64,000 nt of DNA from GCA-2746365 sp963711255 (lineage in GTDB: Bacteria > Pseudomonadota > Gammaproteobacteria > SZUA-229), in NCBI GenBank assembly GCA_963711255.1, contig CAVQDO010000003.1:1-64000 (forward strand), read 5' to 3'. Position numbers and translations under genes: made by a program. The notes below the pieces were generated by a model. The model was given only the letters and a program-made list of their open reading frames with translations. It searched no databases and was not told where the DNA came from. Shown here in pieces: positions 34,372 through 43,198 of the stretch; the stretch's first letter is position 1; the number at the start of each line of letters is the position of its first letter.

Positions 34372-37110
34372 TCAGGTCGCTTGCGATAGCAGCTTATTGG
34401 TTGTTTCCAGCAACTGGGCAATATTGATGGGCTTGTCCAGATAATTGATGCCGAGTTTTTCGGCCTGCTCACGATTAATGCTGTCGCTGTAGCCGGTGGT
34501 TAAAATAACGGGTAAATCGGGTTTGAGTTCCCATATTTTCTTTATCATATCGCTTCCCAGCAGATGCGGCATAGTCTGATCGGTAATAAGCAGCTCAAAG
34601 TCATCATTATCTTTTTCTATCAGTGAGAGAGCATCCGGGCTGTTGTTTAAAGTCGTGCACTGGTAGCCGTTATCGCCTAGCAGTTCCGATAGCATTTCAG
34701 TAAGGGCAGGCTCATCATCAACAATTAGAATTTTCTGTCCATGGCCACTGGCAGCACTCGTTGTTACTCTCGACTGGTTTTCGCCCGGTATCTGCTCGAC
34801 AGCTGGAGCTGCGGGGAATAACAGCTTAAAGGTTGTTCCTGCACCGACTTTAGTTTCAATAAGAATATGGCCGCCATGGCTTTCAACGATGGCACTTAAT
34901 ACTGACAGGCCCATTCCCGTACCATTACCTGTTGACTTGGTAGTGAAGAACGGTTCGAAAATACGATTGACTGTATCCCGATGCATGCCGCTGCCGGTGT
35001 CGGAAACACTCAGGCTGATCCAGTCTCCTTCTACATGTTTATGGCAGGCGCTGCATTCGCGCCTGGAATGTTTACTTTTTTCCAGGCGGATGTCCAGTTT
35101 ACCAATACCATTCATGGCGTCTTTTGCGTTAATCGCGAGGTTCATCATGATCTGGTGTAACTGTGTTTTATCCATCATGATAGTGGGCAGGTCATCATCA
35201 TAATAATAAGTGATAGCGATGCTGCTGGGTATTATTGAGCGCAACATGGTTATGCTGTCTTCAATTAATGGCGGAAAGGCCAGCGCTTCATTAACGCCTG
35301 TATCGTCCCGGCTAAATACCATCATTTTGGAAACCAGGTCGGTAGCACGCGTCGTTGCGAGGTCTATATTATTGAGATAGCGAAACAGCTTTTCATCAAG
35401 TGCCGGTCTGCAATTTTGCTGAATCAGGTCGCTATAGCCGGATATAATTGCCAGTATGTTATTAAAGTCATGAGCAATGCCGCCGGTCAACTGGCCAAGG
35501 GCTTCCATTTTACGTGACTGGTTAAGTTCTCGCTGCAGACGCAAGTATTCATTTTCTGATGTTTTTCGATCAGTAATATCATGTACAACACCTACCAGGC
35601 CAAACAGGTTGCCGTGTTCATCAATCTTTAAATCACCCTGCTCGTACACGTATCGAACTTCATTGTCTGGTCTAAGTATTCGATATTCACCGCTGTACCT
35701 GCTCTTTTTTTTAAGTGCTTTTTTTGTCAGTTGCGTAAATATTTCCCTGTCATCAGGGTGTATACAATCGACATAATTATTGTATGTGGGGCGAAAGCTT
35801 TCACGATTTTGTCCAGTAATATTATACAGCTCGTCTGACCAGGTGGTTTTATCAGGTGTGAACTGCCAGGTATAGTTGCCAATATGAGCAATTTCCTGCG
35901 CCCTGGTTAATTTTTGTTTTTCATCAGAAAGCTGTTTAGTGCGATCAATGATTATTTGTTCGAGTTCTTTCGTCTGGATTGAGGTCGATCGTATTTCTTT
36001 ATTTTTTCGAGCTACCAGTGCCAGGAATATGCTCAGCGATACTATTAGTATCAGTGCAAGAATTATTATTAGCCCGGTAATCACCGGCCGGTGCTTAATG
36101 TAAAACGATACAGGTTCGTTTAATAAAGTAGCCTGATCAAGAATACTTTGTGGCAGGGTAATGTCAGCGTCTTTTAGCACTGAAAAGTTGAAAATGTAAT
36201 TATTAGGGCTTTCTTTGACGGCAGGTAATGAGCTTATAGCTGTGCCTGACAGGTATTTGCTGACCATTGTTGCCGCCGTTTGTCCCTGTAAATTACCGCT
36301 GGTGACATAGCCACCTAATATGCCATCTAGAACATAGGCATCTTCCATGCTTATGATAATGTTGTTGCCGGTCGCAGCGAGAGCGGCCAGTGTTTCTTTT
36401 AGCGGCAATACTTCTCCTGTTGAATCGCTTACTGCGCCCAGCGTGGTCAGAAAAAGGTATTTGGAACTGTTTTTTTCAATGTGTTTTTTTAGTTCATCAA
36501 TAGAATGGCTGGCAATAAATATGGCATTGATATTTGAAAATTTATGTAACTGAAGTTTTATTTCAGTTTCAATGGCCCTGTAGGTGTTCGAATTATCACC
36601 AATAACAAGAATGTCTTTTGCATCAGGATCAATCCTGTTAAGCAGCCCCAGGTTTCGTGCGATATCTTTCTTTTCAAATACCCCGGTTATCTGGCTACTA
36701 TCCAGGGTGTCCTGTATGGAGTAATTATTGACCCCGGAAAAAACAACAGGGATATCAGGAAAAATTTCTGGAAAGTTGTCGAGCGCAAAACTTAATGCGT
36801 TATCGTCTGTGAGATAAATAATATCTGGTAAATAGTTACTGTATTTAACCTCAAGATAGTTTTTAAATGACTGGCTGTATTCTGTGTTAAAGGCTTTTCG
36901 TTTTGTGTCCAGATGTTCCGTACTGACGATTGTTTTATCTGGCCTTTTTGAATTTAGTTCGGCAATGAATGCCATGTGCTGATTTTTAGTCCATGGGTAT
37001 TCCTGGGCATAGGAATGAAGGATTAAAATTTTGTCTGAATTCTCTGCAAAGGAAGAAAAAGTAAGTAACTGCAGCAGGATCAGGAGCGTAACTTTGATGA
37101 ATGTATGCAT
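34372..37110 (-). CDS. Hybrid histidine kinase with built-in substrate-binding domain
   Basis: 912 residues. A signal peptide (to about residue 22) is followed by a periplasmic ABC_sub_bind-type domain (DKILILHSYAQEYPWTKNQH; IPVVFSGVNNY; DAKDILVIGDNSNTY), which ends near residue 330 at a transmembrane helix (GLIIILALILIVSLSIFLAL, about 346-368). A PAS domain (SDELYNITGQNRESF), HisKA with GGIAHDFNNILAIISGYSDL, HATPase (FEPFFTTKSTGNGTGMGLS) and a C-terminal receiver (LLITDQTMPHLLG) follow. It is a ligand-sensing kinase with its own phosphorelay; the ligand is unknown. No regulator is adjacent. Confidence 0.93.
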   Translation of the reverse strand: MHTFIKVTLLILLQLLTFSSFAENSDKILILHSYAQEYPWTKNQHMAFIAELNSKRPDKTIVSTEHLDTKRKAFNTEYSQSFKNYLEVKYSNYLPDIIYLTDDNALSFALDNFPEIFPDIPVVFSGVNNYSIQDTLDSSQITGVFEKKDIARNLGLLNRIDPDAKDILVIGDNSNTYRAIETEIKLQLHKFSNINAIFIASHSIDELKKHIEKNSSKYLFLTTLGAVSDSTGEVLPLKETLAALAATGNNIIISMEDAYVLDGILGGYVTSGNLQGQTAATMVSKYLSGTAISSLPAVKESPNNYIFNFSVLKDADITLPQSILDQATLLNEPVSFYIKHRPVITGLIIILALILIVSLSIFLALVARKNKEIRSTSIQTKELEQIIIDRTKQLSDEKQKLTRAQEIAHIGNYTWQFTPDKTTWSDELYNITGQNRESFRPTYNNYVDCIHPDDREIFTQLTKKALKKKSRYSGEYRILRPDNEVRYVYEQGDLKIDEHGNLFGLVGVVHDITDRKTSENEYLRLQRELNQSRKMEALGQLTGGIAHDFNNILAIISGYSDLIQQNCRPALDEKLFRYLNNIDLATTRATDLVSKMMVFSRDDTGVNEALAFPPLIEDSITMLRSIIPSSIAITYYYDDDLPTIMMDKTQLHQIMMNLAINAKDAMNGIGKLDIRLEKSKHSRRECSACHKHVEGDWISLSVSDTGSGMHRDTVNRIFEPFFTTKSTGNGTGMGLSVLSAIVESHGGHILIETKVGAGTTFKLLFPAAPAVEQIPGENQSRVTTSAASGHGQKILIVDDEPALTEMLSELLGDNGYQCTTLNNSPDALSLIEKDNDDFELLITDQTMPHLLGSDMIKKIWELKPDLPVILTTGYSDSINREQAEKLGINYLDKPINIAQLLETTNKLLSQAT

Positions 37111-37299
37111 TAAATAGAAAACCGTAAATCTGTTGTGGCAGTAGGCTAATCCATTATCTGCTTATCTATATGTTTAAGTATATTAACTGATATTATGATT
37201 TAAAAGTGGAGGTAGTCTAACTATAGCCTAAGATAAGCAGGAAGTGGAAGGGATGTGGCTCGATTAGTGCGACTTCGGCCTGAAATAAAGATCGATACG

Positions 37300-38061
37300 C
37301 TATTGTTTGAGACGATACCCGGTTTTAAACATTAACCATACTATTAGTAGGCAGATTGCAAGAAAAGCAAGAATCACAGTAAGGCTTAGGCCAACACTGA
37401 CATCGGCCACCTCAAAAAAACTCCAGCGAAAGCCGCTAATCAGGTAGACCACCGGGTTGAACAGGGTAGCGGTTTGCCAGGCGGGCGGCAGCATACTAAT
37501 CGAATAAAATGTACCGCCGAGAAAAACCAGCGGTGTGATAATCAGCATCGGAATGAGTTGCAGTTTTTCAAAATTGTCCGCCCACAGTCCGATAATAAAA
37601 CCAAACAGGCTGAAAGAAATACAGGTCAGGATTAAAAAAGTCAGCATCCAGAACGGGTGGGCAATTTCAAGGGGGACGAAAAATCCGGCGGTGGCCAGAA
37701 TGATCAGGCCAATGATAAGTGATTTGCTTGCCGCCGCCCCGACGTAACCAATGAGTATTTCAATAAACGAAACAGGTGCGGACATTACTTCGTAAATAGT
37801 TCCGGTAAACTTTGGAAAGAAAATGCCAAAGGAGGCATTGGCAATGCTCTGTGTAAGCAGTGCCAGCATCATCAGGCCGGGTACAATAAAAAGGCCATAA
37901 GGGACGCCTTCGATATGTTGAATTCTTGAACCAATAGCTGAGCCGAACACGACAAAATAAAGCGCCGTGGAAATAACCGGCGAGGCAAAACTTTGCAGCA
38001 ATGTTTCCCAGGCGCGCAGCATTTCATATTTATAGATAACTTGTATGGCATGCAGGTTCAT
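37300..38061 (-). CDS. yadH: ABC-2 type permease, YadH-like
   Basis: 253 residues with six membrane helices. YEMLRAWETLLQSFASPVIS at the N-terminus and the conserved GLFIVPGLMMLALLTQSIAN and LGGTFYSISMLPPAWQTATLFN segments are the ABC-2/YadH pattern. It is the membrane half of an exporter whose ATPase is the upstream gene; the reading frames overlap by four bases. Substrate unknown. Confidence 0.92.
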   Translation of the reverse strand: MNLHAIQVIYKYEMLRAWETLLQSFASPVISTALYFVVFGSAIGSRIQHIEGVPYGLFIVPGLMMLALLTQSIANASFGIFFPKFTGTIYEVMSAPVSFIEILIGYVGAAASKSLIIGLIILATAGFFVPLEIAHPFWMLTFLILTCISFSLFGFIIGLWADNFEKLQLIPMLIITPLVFLGGTFYSISMLPPAWQTATLFNPVVYLISGFRWSFFEVADVSVGLSLTVILAFLAICLLIVWLMFKTGYRLKQ

Positions 38062-38984
38062 GATTTATCTTTTACCAGGCTGACAAATATTTCTTCCAGT
38101 GAGCTTTGTGAGGTATTTATATCAGATAGTAACAGCTTTGCCTCGCTAATTGCTTTCAGCAAACCGGGTATTCCGCTACGCGGATTATGAGGATCGTAGG
38201 TATAAGTAAGTACACTGCCGTCATCGGATAATTCCATTGCCCAGTCGGTTAATTCTTCAGGTATCGAGGTGATGGCCTGCTTCAGTTCTATGCACATCTG
38301 TTTTTTCCCAAGCTTGTGCATAATACTTTGCTTGTTATCAACCAGTAGCAGTTCGCCATTATTTATAACACCAACACGATCAGCAATTTCTTCTGCTTCC
38401 TCGATATAGTGTGTGGTCAAAATAATGGTGACGCCGGACTCGCGTAATTTTCGTACCAGTGCCCACATGTCTTTGCGTAATTCTACATCGACACCGGCGG
38501 TTGGTTCATCAAGAAACAGGATGGATGGTTCGTGCGCCAGTGCTTTTCCAATCAGTACGCGGCGTTTCATGCCGCCGGACAATGCCAGTATTGCACTGTC
38601 TTTTTTATCCCACAGGGAAAGGCTTTTTAGTAATTGCTCAAGGTAAGCGGCATCCGGTTTCTTTCCAAAAAGACCACGACTAAAACAAAGTGTGTTGATG
38701 ACTTTGTCAAAGGCACCAAGGGTTAGCTCCTGAGGAACAAGTCCTATTTTACTGCGTGTTATACGGAAGTCGGTCACATTATCATGGCCATCCACAGTAA
38801 CACTGCCGGTACTGGCCCTGACCAGTCCGCAAATGATAGAGATCAGCGTGGTTTTGCCAGCGCCATTGGGGCCAAGCAATGCCAGGATTTCACCGCGTTC
38901 GATGTCAAGGTTGAGACTTTTAAGTGCCTGGTAGCCGTTATTATAGGTTTTGGATAAATTTGAAATAGAGACAATAGGCGGCAT
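38058..38984 (-). CDS. yadG: ABC transporter ATP-binding protein, YadG-like
   Basis: 308 residues, identical in length to E. coli YadG and close to it in sequence. Walker A is LLGPNGAGKTT (near 35), the signature is LSGGMKRR, Walker B is ILFLDEPTAG with TAGVDVELRKDMWALVRKLR, and the H-loop is LTTHYIEEAEEI. The C-terminal LEEIFVSLVKD is also shared. It hydrolyses ATP to drive the YadH-like permease encoded directly after it. Confidence 0.95.
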   Translation of the reverse strand: MPPIVSISNLSKTYNNGYQALKSLNLDIERGEILALLGPNGAGKTTLISIICGLVRASTGSVTVDGHDNVTDFRITRSKIGLVPQELTLGAFDKVINTLCFSRGLFGKKPDAAYLEQLLKSLSLWDKKDSAILALSGGMKRRVLIGKALAHEPSILFLDEPTAGVDVELRKDMWALVRKLRESGVTIILTTHYIEEAEEIADRVGVINNGELLLVDNKQSIMHKLGKKQMCIELKQAITSIPEELTDWAMELSDDGSVLTYTYDPHNPRSGIPGLLKAISEAKLLLSDINTSQSSLEEIFVSLVKDKS

Positions 38985-39052
38985 AGTTCAAAGCTTGCAA
39001 GTTAAGTGGGCTGGTTATATTGCTGTGTTTCTCAGGGGTTATTTAATACTCT

Positions 39053-39277
39053 TTATACCCGTTGTGCCAGCTCTGTCAGTGAATAGGGTTTGCCAGGCAG
39101 GTTATTACTAAATCGCGACTGATTACCCAGTGCTGAAGCCTTTTCTAATACCCCTATACCAGTAAATCTTTTGGCTGTGACAGTAGCATGTTCAGTGAAC
39201 TCCTGGTTGTTTAGTCCACCGGTCATTATTACATCACTAATATGAAGTTCATATATTGTGTCGTCACTATTACACAA
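39053..39277 (-). pseudogene. Remnant of a hybrid-kinase receiver domain
   Basis: The translation has ISDVIMTGG, then SRFSNNLPGKPYSLTELAQRV. It aligns with the receiver end of the kinase at 13175 (FSDVVMPGDSNG; ARFKSNILSKPYTLIELAQR), including the acceptor-Asp region and the KP motif. The central part has lost the usual SGY pattern, and stop codons precede the frame, so only the last 75 residues of a former gene remain. It is probably not translated. Confidence 0.7.
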
Positions 39278-39433
39278 ATTTCATCAAATTGTCCTGGTGG
39301 TTACATTTCGCTTATAGGTGCGTTTTTATTGTTATGTGCTTGCGTGGTTAAGTTGTTGTTTATTAATAATTAAAAAGAAAAGGTGTCAGCCAGAATTCGG
39401 TAGAACCGATATTTTGAGAATAATTATAATTTG

Positions 39434-39447
39434 ATTGACGCTAGTCA
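39434..39447. promoter_or_regulatory. FNR/Dnr-like box TTGAC-N4-GTCAA
   Basis: A perfect inverted repeat of the FNR form with one substitution per half-site. The centre is about 70 bases upstream of the CBS-gene start at 39511, close to the position of the other box relative to the cNMP gene. Confidence 0.45.
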
Positions 39448-39510
39448 ACATTTTGCAGTGAGCTATCTGTAAATCTTGGGAGGTATTTTTAAGTAACAGG
39501 AAATAAGCAA

Positions 39511-40014
39511 ATGATCACGATAAACGAATTTATGACATCCGAGGTTTGTACACTGCGTGCCTCTGACTCGATTAATGATGCCTGGCGGATTATGACCGAA
39601 AAGCATATACGGCATATTCCTATTACCGACGAAAAAAATCACCTTTTAGGACTGGTGACGCAGCGTGATGTGCTTGCCTCCACCGATCCGGCGGCGCTAC
39701 AGGATGATAAAGCGGCGCTAATCGAGGGCAGCTCAGATGTTACACTTGGCGATATTATGATTCGCGATGTAAGCACTATTCATACCAGTGATTCTTTACG
39801 GCAGGCCGCGGTTTATCTGCAGTCGCATAAATACGGTTGTTTACCGGTGGTTGTCGATGACTGCCTGGTTGGTATTATTACTGATAGTGACTTTATCTCG
39901 ATTGCCATTAATTTACTGGAGCAGGCTGAGTTTTCTGAAGAGGATATTGATACAGATTATGATGCTGAAGATAGTATTGATGATATCGACCTGCCTGAGC
40001 TGAATGAAGTCTGA
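39511..40014 (+). CDS. Tandem CBS-domain protein
   Basis: 167 residues. Two CBS domains: MITINEFMTSEVCTLRASDS to VTQRDVLA, and GDIMIRDVSTIHTSDSLRQA to GIITDSDFISIA. The tail (from about residue 138) is acidic (EEDIDTDYDAEDSIDDIDLP). CBS pairs bind adenosyl ligands and regulate partner proteins; here no enzyme is fused, so it may act as a free ligand sensor. An FNR-like box lies about 70 bases upstream. Confidence 0.88.
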   Translation: MITINEFMTSEVCTLRASDSINDAWRIMTEKHIRHIPITDEKNHLLGLVTQRDVLASTDPAALQDDKAALIEGSSDVTLGDIMIRDVSTIHTSDSLRQAAVYLQSHKYGCLPVVVDDCLVGIITDSDFISIAINLLEQAEFSEEDIDTDYDAEDSIDDIDLPELNEV

Positions 40015-40059
40015 TTAAAGTGTTTTATCGTTAAAGCCAGATCATATTGTCGTCCTGTG

Positions 40060-40104
40060 CCCGGCCTTTCTGGGTGTCAGCACGTAGCCGGCTGGCCGGG
40101 TTTT
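40060..40104 (+). terminator. Probable rho-independent terminator of the CBS gene
   Basis: CCCGGCC at 40060-40066 pairs with GGCCGGG at 40094-40100, with an internal AGCCGGCT palindrome, and a short T-rich run follows. The loop is long, so strength is uncertain. Confidence 0.45.
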
Positions 40105-40146
40105 ATTATGGCGGCGGACATGCTGTTGAGGTTATAAGGGGCAGGA

Positions 40147-40368
40147 ATGAAACAGACGCAACAAAATAACCCGCTGCACGGTAAAACGCTGGAGCACATT
40201 GTAAGCGGCCTGGTCGAGCATTATGGCTGGGCTGAACTTGGCCGGCGTATAGATATACGCTGTTTTACCCATGACCCCTCGATAAAATCCAGTCTTAAAT
40301 TTTTAAGAAAAACGCCCTGGGCAAGAACAAAAGTGGAAGAACTGTATCTCGCCATGCTGACAGAATAA
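40147..40368 (+). CDS. VF530 family (DUF2132) small protein
   Basis: 73 residues matching VF530: NPLHGKTLEHIVSGLVEHYG, WAELGRRIDIRCFTHDPSIK and FLRKTPWARTKVEELYL cover the whole family. The fold is a small helical domain proposed to bind DNA. The gene has a GGGGCAGG upstream box and lies 60 bases before cvfB. Confidence 0.92.
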   Translation: MKQTQQNNPLHGKTLEHIVSGLVEHYGWAELGRRIDIRCFTHDPSIKSSLKFLRKTPWARTKVEELYLAMLTE

Positions 40369-40427
40369 AAAATCGTGGTGGCTGTATAATGCAGTTATTG
40401 TTATCGCTGTATTGTTGAGTAAATATC

Positions 40428-41261
40428 ATGATAAATATCGGACAGGTCTACGAGTTAGAGGTAGTGAAAATTGTAGATTTTGGTGTCTACCTTGATGCTG
40501 AAAATTTAGGTGAAGTTTTATTGCCCGGTAAAAATGCACCGGAAGATGTATCTGTCGGTGATACTGTGGAAGTTTTTTTATATCTCGATTCTGAAGGACG
40601 TCCGGTTGCAACCAATAAAGAACCTGTAGCAGTTGTCGGCGAGTTCGCATATTTAAAGGTCGTCAGCAGCTCCAGTGTCGGTGCTTTTCTCGACTGGGGT
40701 CTGGATAAAGATGTGCTGGTGCCTTTTGCTGAGCAGCATCGGCCAATGGAGCTTGGGCGTTACTACCTGGTTTACCTGTATATTGGGCTAGATGGCAGAA
40801 TTGTGGCTTCGTCAAAAATAGACAAGTTTCTCGATGATGAAAGGCCGCATGACTTTAAACCGCAACAGGCGGTAGATATTATCATCGCGAATAGTACCGA
40901 GCTGGGTTATAAAGCTATTGTTAATCATAGCCACTGGGGTGTGCTGTATAAAAATGAAGTACACCAGCGATTGAGTTTTGGCCAGTCTATGAAAGCCTAT
41001 ATCAAGCATATACGGCCTGATGGGAAAATTGATCTAAGCCTTCAGGGCGGTCAGGAGACCCGCGACAAATACAGCCAGACCATTTTGAATTATTTAGAAA
41101 AACAGAATGGCTTTGCCGCTGTGCATGACAAATCTGATCCTGAATTAATTTCAGATCTGTTCGGTATGAGTAAGGGTGCATTTAAAAAAGCGATAGGCGG
41201 TCTGTATAAGCAGCGTATTATCAGTATTGAAAAGGACGGTATTCGTTTGCTGGAAAAATGA
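40428..41261 (+). CDS. cvfB: CvfB-type S1 RNA-binding protein
   Basis: 277 residues. Repeated S1-like folds are visible: VYELEVVKIVDFGVYLDAEN (residues 7-26), AYLKVVSSSSVGAFLDWGLD (about 72-91), and a third around 145-205 (YKAIVNHSHWGVLYKN). The C-terminal winged-helix region (LISDLFGMSKGAFKKAIGGL) completes the CvfB/YitL layout. CvfB affects virulence-factor expression in staphylococci; its role in gammaproteobacteria is unclear, but an RNA-binding function fits the fold. A hypothetical gene follows 39 bases later. Confidence 0.92.
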   Translation: MINIGQVYELEVVKIVDFGVYLDAENLGEVLLPGKNAPEDVSVGDTVEVFLYLDSEGRPVATNKEPVAVVGEFAYLKVVSSSSVGAFLDWGLDKDVLVPFAEQHRPMELGRYYLVYLYIGLDGRIVASSKIDKFLDDERPHDFKPQQAVDIIIANSTELGYKAIVNHSHWGVLYKNEVHQRLSFGQSMKAYIKHIRPDGKIDLSLQGGQETRDKYSQTILNYLEKQNGFAAVHDKSDPELISDLFGMSKGAFKKAIGGLYKQRIISIEKDGIRLLEK

Positions 41262-41300
41262 TAGTCTGGGCATAGGTGATAATTAATATAGGGCATTTTC

Positions 41301-41567
41301 ATGAGCGAACAACAAATCGAAGTGCGAGTTACAGAAACGGATGCGGTGATGAAAGTGTCGGTCTATAGCAAGCGGGAAGACAAAATTGAAGTGGTATTAG
41401 GTGAAGGTGTGCATAGTGTCAAATGTGAACTGCTGCCAACAGCTAATGGCATGGCTTACGCAGGTTCTGCCATGGGGCGAGAGATTGTTTATGAAAGGAG
41501 CCGGGACCAGGTCCGCGCAGATGTCGAACTGGAAAATCACGATTACCGTGACTCAAGAAGGCGTTAA
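41301..41567 (+). CDS. Hypothetical protein
   Basis: 88 residues, acidic N-terminus then two beta-rich segments (VMKVSVYSKREDKIEVVLGE; HSVKCELLPTANGMAYAGSA) and a charged, arginine-rich end. No motif I recognise. It has its own ATG with a GGGCATTTTC leader and follows cvfB by 39 bases, so it may belong to that transcript. Confidence 0.55.
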   Translation: MSEQQIEVRVTETDAVMKVSVYSKREDKIEVVLGEGVHSVKCELLPTANGMAYAGSAMGREIVYERSRDQVRADVELENHDYRDSRRR

Positions 41568-41657
41568 TTTAGAAGCGGGATTTTGAGCTCCGTTCAGTTC
41601 AAACTTTATTCACGATGATGTACTATTCAGTAATGATTAGCATGAACTGGAATTAGT

Positions 41658-42542
41658 ATGAATTGGGATGGGTTTCGTTACTTTATAGCGGCAGCTGAAG
41701 CAGGTAGTTTATCAGGCGCAGCAAAAAAACTGGACTCAAATCAGTCTACAGTGGGACGTCACATAGACGCTCTGGAGCAAGCGTTAGCCATCAAGTTGTT
41801 TCAACGTTCGGTTAAAGGTTTAAGCCTTACCAAAGAGGGCCAGGCTGTATTTGAACAGTCACAGAATATTCAAAAAACGGTTGTGAAAATACAGCGCGTT
41901 GTGCAGGGTAACGAGAAGACCGCATGTGGCACAGTAAGGCTGTCATTACCTGAAGGCCTTGGACAGGAAGTATTAATACCAGCGCTGGATAAATTTTATC
42001 AGCAATATCCCGATGTTAAACTTATATTTAATGTTTCTGCGACGACCGCAAACCTGACTCAGGGTGAGACAGATGTCAGTGTACGTTTGTTCAGACCGGA
42101 AGAGTCGGACCTGGTGATCAAGTATCTGGGTGAGATGAAAATGGGTGTCTATGCCTCCAGAACATATGAGAAAAATCATGGCATACCTAAAGGTTTAAGG
42201 GATTTACGAAAGCACCGGGTAATCACTTATGGTGATCATTTATCGGTTCTGCCAGAAAATCAGTGGCTGCTGAATCATTCGGACGAGTCTTTAAGAGTAT
42301 TGCGCAGTGACAGTACCGTTACCCGTTTTAAGGCAGCATTATCTGGTGTTGGCATTTCACTGCAACCCGATGTGCTGGCTCATACAACCCCGGAATTAAT
42401 ACACTTATTTAGATCTGCCAGGTTACCCGCGCATAAAGTCTGGCTGGTTTATCACAAGGATGTAAGGCATATGACGCGGATACGCGCCATAACTGATTTT
42501 ATTTCTCAATGTCTGGGAGATATGCTCAGCGATAAAACATAA
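41658..42542 (+). CDS. LysR family transcriptional regulator
   Basis: 294 residues. The N-terminal winged helix-turn-helix (FRYFIAAAEAGSLSGAAKKL, then DSNQSTVGRHIDALEQ at about 27-42) is the LysR DNA-binding domain; the effector domain runs from about 90 to 290. Its target is probably nearby: a DsrE-type gene starts 83 bases downstream on the same strand. The effector is unknown. Confidence 0.93.
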   Translation: MNWDGFRYFIAAAEAGSLSGAAKKLDSNQSTVGRHIDALEQALAIKLFQRSVKGLSLTKEGQAVFEQSQNIQKTVVKIQRVVQGNEKTACGTVRLSLPEGLGQEVLIPALDKFYQQYPDVKLIFNVSATTANLTQGETDVSVRLFRPEESDLVIKYLGEMKMGVYASRTYEKNHGIPKGLRDLRKHRVITYGDHLSVLPENQWLLNHSDESLRVLRSDSTVTRFKAALSGVGISLQPDVLAHTTPELIHLFRSARLPAHKVWLVYHKDVRHMTRIRAITDFISQCLGDMLSDKT

Positions 42543-42625
42543 AAAGCTGAATTGGTACCCCTGTATTTTATATTGTTTTTATTGACGGGGTATCATTAAA
42601 CTTGGCTGTATATTCAGGAGGAACT

Positions 42626-43129
42626 ATGCGTACAGTTACAGTCTTTCTTTTGTGCTTTCTGCCATTCACATGCTTTGCTGAGGGTGCAACTCGTGTGCAA
42701 ACACCATACGCTGAACCAAAAGTGGTTTACGATTTTTATTTTGATGAACCCGCAAAGATAAATTCGGCACTGTACTGGGTGCGTTCACTGATGAACCCCT
42801 TAAGTGAGGAGCCATATAACTATTCTCCCGATTTTATGGATATTGTCGTTGTTATACATGGCACTGAAATAGTGACTCTCGCAGAAAAAAATTATAAAAA
42901 GTACAAAGACGCGGTTGAACGCATGCGATATTATTCTGAGCTTGGTGTAAAGTTCAGAGTCTGTGGGCTGGCTGCTGCTGATTACGATTATGCAGACAGT
43001 GATTTTTATGATTTTATAGAGGTTGCGCCTTCTGCTATTACCGAATTGGCGCACTGGCAGCAACAGGGTTACTCTCTTATTACGCCAAATATAATGAGTA
43101 AAAAGTACGCTATCGATGATATCCGATGA
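42626..43129 (+). CDS. DsrE-family periplasmic protein
   Basis: 167 residues from the ATG at 42626, which has GGAGG seven bases upstream; an earlier in-frame start at 42602 lacks one. A Sec signal (VTVFLLCFLPFTCFAEG) is followed by a DsrE-like fold: VVYDFYFDEPAKINSALYWV, DIVVVIHGTEIVTLAE and ERMRYYSELGVKFRVCGLAA, with one cysteine in VCGLAA. DsrE proteins carry sulfur in sulfur-oxidising systems, but periplasmic single-domain members are uncharacterised. The gene follows LysR. Confidence 0.82.
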   Translation: MRTVTVFLLCFLPFTCFAEGATRVQTPYAEPKVVYDFYFDEPAKINSALYWVRSLMNPLSEEPYNYSPDFMDIVVVIHGTEIVTLAEKNYKKYKDAVERMRYYSELGVKFRVCGLAAADYDYADSDFYDFIEVAPSAITELAHWQQQGYSLITPNIMSKKYAIDDIR

Positions 43130-43157
43130 GCTTTTGGTTCTGTATGAAAAATGAATT

Positions 43158-43174
43158 TAGCCTTCAGAAGGCTA
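43158..43174. terminator. Small hairpin between convergent genes
   Basis: TAGCCTT (43158-43164) pairs with AAGGCTA (43168-43174) across a three-base loop, between the DsrE gene and the amine oxidase gene, which converge. It may be a weak bidirectional terminator; no long T run is present on the plus strand. Confidence 0.35.
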
Positions 43175-43198
43175 GAGTATCAATTCGATAAAAGTAAT

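Larger units (their letters stand above)
38985..39510. other. Intergenic region with a receiver remnant and a regulatory box
   Basis: 526 bases between yadG (leftward) and the CBS gene (rightward). They hold a decayed receiver domain at 39053-39277 on the minus strand and an FNR-like box at 39434-39447. The stretch 39278-39430 is AT-rich with nothing I can name. Confidence 0.55.

Noticed and set aside
42540..42600. A possible third FNR-like site (TTGACGGGGTATCA) before the DsrE gene
   Set aside because: The second half-site is one base out of spacing and lacks the last A.
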